Positions 45,690 to 50,225 of a stretch of 50,225 nucleotides of DNA are shown piece after piece. The stretch comes from Streptomycetaceae bacterium MP113-05. Its GTDB lineage: Bacteria > Actinomycetota > Actinomycetes > Streptomycetales > Streptomycetaceae. Location of the stretch: contig KI547049.1 of NCBI GenBank assembly GCA_000497405.1, positions 20,539 through 70,763 on the forward strand, read 5' to 3'. Within the stretch, counting starts at the first letter, position 1; every line of letters starts with the position of its first letter. A model generated the notes under the pieces. The model was given only the letters and a program-made list of their open reading frames with translations, searched no databases and was not told where the DNA came from. The translations under genes were made by a program, and so were the position numbers.

Positions 45690-47537
45690 TCAGTTCAGGC
45701 CGTTATCGATGGCGGAGACGAGTTCGCCGCTCGCCGTGTCGCCGCTGAACTCCCAGAAGAAGGCGCCGCCCAGGCCCTGGTCCTTGGCGTAGTCCATCTT
45801 GCCGTTGATGGTCGACGGGGTGTCGTAGCTCCACCACTCGTTGCCGCAGTGGGCGTAGGCGGTGCCGGCGACGGTGCCCGTGGCGGGGCAGCTGTTCCTG
45901 AGGACCTTGTAGTCCTCGATGCCCGCCTCGTACGTGCCCGGGGCCGCGCCGGTCGCGGTGCCGCCGGGCGCGCTCTGCGTCACGCCGGTCCAGCCGCGGC
46001 CGTAGAAGCCGATACCGAGCAGCAGTTGGTCCGCCGGAACGCCGACGGCTTTCAGCTTCTGGATCGCCGCGTCGGAGTTGAAGCCCTCGGAGGGAATGCC
46101 GTCGTACCCGTACAGCGGCGCGTGCGGGGCGGTGGGACCGTCCTTGTCGAAGGCGCCGAAGAAGTCGTACGTCATCACGTTGTACCAGTCGGCGTACTGG
46201 GCGCCGCCGGCGTAGTCGGCCTTCTCGATCTTGCCGCCGTCGGAGGCGTCGGCGGTGATCGCGGCGGTGACAAGCTGGTCGCCGAACTTCGCGCGGAACG
46301 TCTGCATCATCTCGCGCATGGAGGCGTAGCCGCTGCTGTCGCAGCTCAGTCCGCAGGCGTTGGGGTACTCCCAGTCGAGGTCGATGCCGTCGAACACGCC
46401 CTGCCAGCGCGGGTCGTTGACGAGCTGGTAGCAGGACTCGGCGAACGCCGCCGGATTCTGCATGGCCTCACCGAAGCCGCCGGACCAGGTCCAGCCGCCG
46501 AAGGACCACAGCACCTTGATGTGCGGGTGCTTCTCCTTCAGCTCCAGCAGCTGGTTGAAGTTGCCGCGCAGCGGCTGGTCCCAGGTGTCGGCGACGCCGT
46601 CGACGCTTTCGGCGGCGGTGTAGGACTTCTCGATGGCGGCGTAGGAGTCGCCCATCGTGCACTTGCCACCGGTGACGTTGCCGAACGAGTAGTTGATGTG
46701 CGTGATCTTCTCGGCGGAACCGCTGGTGTCGATGTCCTTGACGTGGTAATCGCGGCCGTAGACGCCCCACTCGGTGAAGTAGCCCAGTTTGACGTGCCCG
46801 TCGGCGGGCGGCTCCGGGTCGCCGTCGCCGCCCGTGGTGGTGGCGGTGACGGTGGCGCCGGCGGGGCCGACCTGGCCGGCGGTGTCCTCGGCGGTGACCG
46901 AGTAGGCGTACTCGGTTCCGGGGGCCAGGCCGGTGTCCTGGTAGGAGGTCGTGGTGACCGCTCCGACCTCGGTGCCGTTGCGGTAGACGTGGTAGCGGGC
47001 GACGCCGTCGTCGTCGGTGGCAGCGGACCAACTCAGGGCGATCGAGGTGTCGGTGGCGGATCCGGCCGTCAGGTTGCCGGGTGCGGAGGGCGCCTCGTCC
47101 CCGGGGTCGCCTCCGCCGGAGCCGTCGCAGGGGCCGCCGTTCACCGTGCAGCCGGAGGGTTCGCCGGTGCCGCTCCCGCTGAAGCCGATGGTCGCGGACT
47201 GGCCGGGGGAGAGCGTGGCGTTCCAGTCGGCGGGGGTTGCGGTGTAGTGGTCACCGTCGCGCGCGATGGTGCCGTTCCAGTGCGAGCCGGCCGTGGTGCC
47301 GGAGGGGAAGTCCCACTCCAGGGTCCAGTCGGTGATCGTGGTGTCGCCGGTGTTCTCCACGGTCCACTGGCCGCCGAAGCCGGTCTCCCACTGGGAGGTC
47401 TTGATGAAGGTGGCGGTCGCCGCTTCGGCTGCCTGGGCCGGCGTGGCCAGGCCGACCAGCAGGCCTATGGGAAGGAGCAGCGCCACAGCGAACGCCGTGG
47501 TTCTGCTCCTGAGGCGTCGTACGGTTCCTGATCTCAA
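45690..47537 (-). CDS. Secreted chitinase (CBM2-FnIII-GH18)
   Basis: 615 residues from TTG 47537 (GGAG 6 nt upstream). Twin-Arg-rich signal peptide cleaved near 'TPAQA-AEA' (~36); cellulose/chitin-binding CBM2 at ~40-131 ('ATFIKTSQWETGFGGQWTVE'); a Gly/Asp linker; fibronectin type III ~150-236; then the GH18 barrel ~245-612 with 'KVLWSFGGWTWSGGF' and the catalytic DxxDxDxE as 'DGIDLDWEYP' (383-392; acid/base Glu390). Hydrolyses chitin beta-1,4 bonds with retention through the substrate acetamido group. The promoter carries the conserved chi direct repeats. Confidence 0.96.
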   Translation of the reverse strand: MRSGTVRRLRSRTTAFAVALLLPIGLLVGLATPAQAAEAATATFIKTSQWETGFGGQWTVENTGDTTITDWTLEWDFPSGTTAGSHWNGTIARDGDHYTATPADWNATLSPGQSATIGFSGSGTGEPSGCTVNGGPCDGSGGGDPGDEAPSAPGNLTAGSATDTSIALSWSAATDDDGVARYHVYRNGTEVGAVTTTSYQDTGLAPGTEYAYSVTAEDTAGQVGPAGATVTATTTGGDGDPEPPADGHVKLGYFTEWGVYGRDYHVKDIDTSGSAEKITHINYSFGNVTGGKCTMGDSYAAIEKSYTAAESVDGVADTWDQPLRGNFNQLLELKEKHPHIKVLWSFGGWTWSGGFGEAMQNPAAFAESCYQLVNDPRWQGVFDGIDLDWEYPNACGLSCDSSGYASMREMMQTFRAKFGDQLVTAAITADASDGGKIEKADYAGGAQYADWYNVMTYDFFGAFDKDGPTAPHAPLYGYDGIPSEGFNSDAAIQKLKAVGVPADQLLLGIGFYGRGWTGVTQSAPGGTATGAAPGTYEAGIEDYKVLRNSCPATGTVAGTAYAHCGNEWWSYDTPSTINGKMDYAKDQGLGGAFFWEFSGDTASGELVSAIDNGLN

Positions 47538-47632
47538 GGGGTGCTCCTCGAGTCCGGTCCGGTTCGGTTGAGAGCCCGGAGGGGGACGGGTGGGGTCGAG
47601 ACACCTGGGGCGTGCTCGCCGCAGTCACCGGG

Positions 47633-47674
47633 AGCGTAAAGAGGTCTGGACCACTGGTCAATAGGTCTGGACCA
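47633..47674 (-). promoter_or_regulatory. Chitinase promoter with 12-bp chi direct repeats
   Basis: On the minus strand: TGGTCCAGACCT (47674-47663), TTGACC as -35 (47661-47656), a second TGGTCCAGACCT (47653-47642) inside the spacer, and TACGCT as -10 (47638-47633), 17 nt after the -35. The repeats start 21 bp apart. These 12-bp repeats are the known chitin-induction and glucose-repression element of Streptomyces chitinase promoters (sites related to DasR and Cpb1 binding). Confidence 0.92.
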
Positions 47675-47752
47675 GAAGTCTGTTGATGGTGCTCCGTCAG
47701 TCCGGTGCAACGCCCCACGCCGCGCGGCTGAAGCCGTCGGGAAGGTGAAGCA

Positions 47753-47786
47753 GGTGGTCGGCTCCGGGCGTCCGGAGCCGACCACC
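47753..47786 (-). terminator. Terminator after the aerolysin-like gene
   Basis: Perfect 15-bp stem GGTGGTCGGCTCCGG / complement with a GCGT loop, 17 nt beyond the stop of the minus-strand gene at 47803-48429. It also insulates the chitinase promoter. Confidence 0.85.
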
Positions 47787-47802
47787 CGTCTCCGTGGGTG
47801 CG

Positions 47803-48429
47803 TCAGCCGCAGTGCTGCGCCTGTTCCTGGCCGGTCATCGCGCGGGTGTGCTGCGTCTTGGTGCTCGGCGCGTCCGGTACCGGGCCCGTCGCGGAGAACG
47901 GGACGTACCAGTAGTAGTGACCGTAGTAGCGGTCCGGGAAGTGCATCTCGTACTGGCCGCTCACCGTCTGCATCTGCGCCTCGCGCGTCACCCAGCCGAC
48001 CTCGTTCGGTCGTACGTCGATGTAGGTGGTCTCGGACTCGGTGTGCGAGTTGGACCAGGTGTGCTCGTAGCTGGCCTCGATGGTCACCTTGAACACCTCG
48101 GCGAAGCCGTACTCGGCGCTCATCGAGATGCCGACGCTGTTCGACTGGCTCGTGGTGTCGGACCAGCCGACGCCCGAACGCTGGGTGTCCGCCGTGCAGT
48201 TGAACGTCTCCGAACCCACCTGGTGGGACGGGCCCATGGTGATGGACGGCGGGCCGTCCGGGTGGAAGTCGCACACGTCGGTGCCGTTGTCGCACTTCAT
48301 CAGCAGCTCGCGGATGGTCGGCGTCTCCTCGGCGGGCTCCGCCTGGGCGGCCGTCGGTGCGAGCACCGCGCCGCCCAGGGTCGCCAGGGCCGCTGCCAGG
48401 ACGCCTGCCCGGGTCCTTCCTCTGTTCAT
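47803..48429 (-). CDS. Secreted aerolysin/ETX-MTX2-like protein (putative)
   Basis: 208 residues. Signal peptide with 'RGRTR' n-region and cleavage after 'TAAQA' (~30). The middle, residues ~75-150, has long alternating Ser/Thr-rich beta strands ('GWSDTTSQSNSVGISMSAEY', 'TIEASYEHTWSNSHTESETT') like the insertion region of aerolysin-type pore formers (ETX/MTX2 family). It is followed by aromatic-rich 'RYYGHYYWYVPF'. Family assignment is by pattern only; it may be non-toxic or a binding protein. It is 97 nt downstream of another secreted-protein gene on the same strand. Confidence 0.6.
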   Translation of the reverse strand: MNRGRTRAGVLAAALATLGGAVLAPTAAQAEPAEETPTIRELLMKCDNGTDVCDFHPDGPPSITMGPSHQVGSETFNCTADTQRSGVGWSDTTSQSNSVGISMSAEYGFAEVFKVTIEASYEHTWSNSHTESETTYIDVRPNEVGWVTREAQMQTVSGQYEMHFPDRYYGHYYWYVPFSATGPVPDAPSTKTQHTRAMTGQEQAQHCG

Positions 48430-48526
48430 AGTGTGCCTCCGAACTGTCCGTGAGGGTGTGGGGGTGTGGACCGCTGCCGGTAGGTGCGGGTGCCGCCGGT
48501 GGCGGTGCCGCGGGTCGCGATGGTCC

Positions 48527-49096
48527 TCAGCTGAAGCCGATGGACTCGGTCCGGTCGTTCATGAAGGACCCGATGTCCGCGGTGTTCTCCTTGAACGGTC
48601 CGTCCCGGTCGCCGCCGAGATCGGGCTCGGGGTAGAGCCAGAGCCAGCAGTTGGCCCAGGGCTGCACCGAGGAGATCCGGTCCTTCCACCAGTCGCCCAG
48701 GTCGTACTGACAGTTCACCCAGCCGTCCTTCTCGCAGGGCTGCGGGCCGTAGATGGTGAGTGAGGCGCCGCCGTAGTTCCCGTGTTCGAAGAACGTGCCC
48801 TGGATGACCTCTCCGGCCAGCGACGCGCGGAACGCGTCGTCGCCCGCGGCGGCGCGGGCGGAGGACGGCGCGTCGTCGACCCGGCCGTCGGTGGCCGCCG
48901 CCACGGCTTCGGCGAACGTGTCGAAGCACCGCTGCTCGCCGTCTGCCAGTCCTGCGATGCAGTGCCGTCCGCCGGGTTCGTCGGGTCCGCCGTCGGCAGC
49001 CGCGGCCGACGCGCCCGATGTTCCGCCGAGCGCGGCCAGTGCGGCGAGCGACGCCACCGTCGCCCGTAGCCTCCTCGTCGATCTTCGCGAGGGCAT
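48527..49096 (-). CDS. Secreted beta/gamma-crystallin-like protein
   Basis: 189 residues. The ATG at 49096 follows GAGAAGGGAAG. Signal peptide of ~30 residues ('ATVASLAALAALGG...ASA'). A linker region ~35-85 is followed by a crystallin-type fold: 'GTFFEHGNYGGASLTIYGPQ' then 'DRISSVQPW' and 'NDRTESIGFS'. The Greek-key (Y/F)xxxx(Y/W)xG pattern and closing 'SI.F' resemble Streptomyces metalloproteinase inhibitors (I36) and Ca-binding crystallins. Cysteines suggest disulfides. Regulation is suggested by the LacI-type palindrome just upstream. Confidence 0.7.
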   Translation of the reverse strand: MPSRRSTRRLRATVASLAALAALGGTSGASAAAADGGPDEPGGRHCIAGLADGEQRCFDTFAEAVAAATDGRVDDAPSSARAAAGDDAFRASLAGEVIQGTFFEHGNYGGASLTIYGPQPCEKDGWVNCQYDLGDWWKDRISSVQPWANCWLWLYPEPDLGGDRDGPFKENTADIGSFMNDRTESIGFS

Positions 49097-49124
49097 GTCG
49101 CCACTTCCCTTCTCCTGTAGGGGT

Positions 49125-49136
49125 GAGAGCGCTCTC
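49125..49136. promoter_or_regulatory. LacI-family (CebR-like) operator
   Basis: GAGAGCGCTCTC is a perfect palindrome; with flanks it reads TGAGAGCGCTCTCG, close to the CebR consensus TGGGAGCGCTCCCA. It is 28 bp before the ATG of the crystallin-like gene. CebR and relatives respond to cello-oligosaccharides or other sugars. Confidence 0.6.
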
Positions 49137-49241
49137 GATCCTGCTCGGTGCGGCAAGGGCTAAACGGAAGGCCCGGTATTGCCCGCCCACCCGGTGCGTC
49201 GCACCAGCTCGCGCCGGTACCCGTGACCGCGATTGTGGGAC

Positions 49242-49261
49242 GCCCTACCGGCCAGTAGGGC
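49242..49261. promoter_or_regulatory. Operator-like dyad upstream of the alpha/beta hydrolase
   Basis: GCCCTAC-CGGCCA-GTAGGGC: 7-bp perfect arms with a 6-nt spacer whose centre (TACCGGCCAGTA) is also nearly symmetric. TetR-type repressors use such sites. 130 nt before the hydrolase ATG. Confidence 0.45.
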
Positions 49262-49390
49262 AGGCGGCGGCCCGAGGTGCGCCGGCAGGAACCACGGCCC
49301 AGCATGGGTCGGGACGGGACGGCGCACGCCACGGCGGGCGGCCCCAGGCGGGGCGTGGCGGAGTGAGCGCGTGAGGAGGCGGACACGTCA

Positions 49391-50225
49391 ATGGAACTCT
49401 TCGAGGACCCGCTCTTCCAGACCTTCGCCGAGCGTGCCGCGATGACCGCTACCCGGGGCGGCGCCGAGTGGGGCGAGTGCCGGCTGACCGCTCAGCGCGT
49501 CAGCGAGGGCGACCGCGACAGCTGGCACGAGGAGTGGACCCGCACCGCGGCGACGGTGGAGGGCTGGGCCGACACGTCGGCCCGTGCCGGTCACCCGGTG
49601 AGCGCACGGGAGGCCTACCTGCGCGCCTGCACCTACCACCGGATCGCCTACTACCCGCTGTTCGGCGAACCGGTCGACCCCCGCCTCGTCGCCTCCTCCG
49701 GCCGCTCCACCGCGTGCTTCGAGAGCTTCGGCGCCCTGTGTCGCCCCGCACTGCAGCCGCAGGAAATCCCCTACGAGGACACCACCCTGCCCGGCTGCTT
49801 CTGCCCGGCGGACGACACCGGAACCCGGCGACCGCTGCTGATCGCCGTCAACGGCTACGACTCCGCGCTGCCCGAGACGTACTGGTCGCACGCCGTGCCC
49901 GCGCTGCGCCGCGGATACCACTGCCTGCTGGTCGACGGGCCCGGACAGGGCAGGGCCCTGATCGAACAGGGCCTCAGGCTGCGGCCCGACTGGGAGAACG
50001 TGCTGACACCCGTCGTCGACCACGCCCTGACGCTGCCGGGCGTCGACCCGGAGCGCATCGCCGTCATGGGGTGGAGCCTCGGCGGCTACCTCGCGCCGCG
50101 CGGCGTCGCCGGCGAGCCGCGGGTCGCCGCGCTGGTCGCCGACCCGGGCCAGTGGGACCAGCTCGACGCGCTGCGCGACGCCCTGCCCCTGCCCACCGAG
50201 CTCCGGGACCGGCTGGCGGAGGGGG
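49391..50225 (+). CDS. Alpha/beta-fold hydrolase (3' end outside window)
   Basis: 278 codons are visible and the frame is open to the window edge. The N-terminal ~130 residues are helical with 'AREAYLRACTYHRIAYYPLF', as in 2,6-dihydropseudooxynicotine hydrolase and FrsA-like esterases/peptidases. The catalytic domain shows the oxyanion-hole region 'LIAVNGYDSALPETYW', 'LLVDGPGQGRAL', and the nucleophile elbow GxSxG as 'AVMGWSLGGYLAPR'. The Asp and His of the triad would lie beyond the edge. ATG 49391 has GAGGAGGCGGAC upstream. Substrate unknown. Confidence 0.85.
   Translation, partial: MELFEDPLFQTFAERAAMTATRGGAEWGECRLTAQRVSEGDRDSWHEEWTRTAATVEGWADTSARAGHPVSAREAYLRACTYHRIAYYPLFGEPVDPRLVASSGRSTACFESFGALCRPALQPQEIPYEDTTLPGCFCPADDTGTRRPLLIAVNGYDSALPETYWSHAVPALRRGYHCLLVDGPGQGRALIEQGLRLRPDWENVLTPVVDHALTLPGVDPERIAVMGWSLGGYLAPRGVAGEPRVAALVADPGQWDQLDALRDALPLPTELRDRLAEG

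Larger units (their letters stand above)
49097..49390. other. 294-nt divergent intergenic region with two dyads
   Basis: Lies between the crystallin-like gene (minus) and the hydrolase gene (plus). It contains the LacI-type palindrome and a second operator-like dyad, listed separately, and no gene. Confidence 0.6.

Overview
The window reads as a high-GC actinobacterial chromosome, almost certainly Streptomyces or a close relative. The evidence is very GC-rich third codon positions, frequent GTG and TTG starts, leaderless genes with a TACGCT-type -10 element, and a core gene order typical of streptomycetes (tRNA-Arg, response regulator, ArgS-like protein, lysA, hom, thrC, thrB, rho, LCP protein, rpmE, prfA, prmC, sua5, WecA-type transferase, atpIBEFHAGDC).

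Positions 1-9900 form a decaying accessory segment. It starts with the 3' end of a 2,3-bisphosphoglycerate-independent phosphoglycerate mutase, a short protein resembling the C-terminus of a GH13 sucrose phosphorylase-type enzyme (with a rare TTA codon), and a propionyl-CoA synthetase. A metal/metalloid theme follows: an ArsR repressor with As(III)-type cysteines, a thioredoxin reductase gene broken by one amber codon, an SDR, a small di-cysteine protein, a truncated and frameshifted MMPL transporter, the C-terminal stub of a CDF transporter, an intact CmtR-like repressor with its palindromic operator, an intact cation transporter with a cysteine-rich tail, and a coupled 29-codon hydrophobic ORF. 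A degraded IS1380-type transposase remnant lies next to tRNA-Arg(CCG). A complete IS4-family element (terminal repeats plus a 10-12 bp target duplication) sits just upstream of that tRNA, between it and the core operon. This looks like a genomic island at a tRNA gene whose cargo is partly dead.

Positions 11.6-36.1 kb are conserved housekeeping DNA: aspartate-family amino acid synthesis (lysA, hom, thrC, thrB); transcription termination (rho, with a long Gln/Arg/Gly-rich insertion and a structured leader); cell-wall polymer attachment (LCP); translation (rpmE with an apparent SigR promoter, prfA, prmC, sua5); a low-molecular-weight phosphatase homologue whose catalytic cysteine is serine; an undecaprenyl-phosphate sugar-1-phosphate transferase; and the full F1Fo ATP synthase operon, closed by a strong terminator. 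A DUF2550 membrane protein follows.

Positions 36.1-45.4 kb hold a divergent two-component system and ABC exporter with tandem dyads between them, an XRE regulator plus DUF397 pair, and a two-gene unit made of a STAND-type NTPase and an APH-fold kinase, which is the best candidate here for an undescribed (possibly defensive) system. Positions 45.4-50.2 kb encode secreted functions: a modular GH18 chitinase with the classic Streptomyces chi-promoter direct repeats, an aerolysin/ETX-like secreted protein, a beta/gamma-crystallin-like secreted protein behind a LacI-type operator, and the start of an alpha/beta hydrolase that runs off the window.
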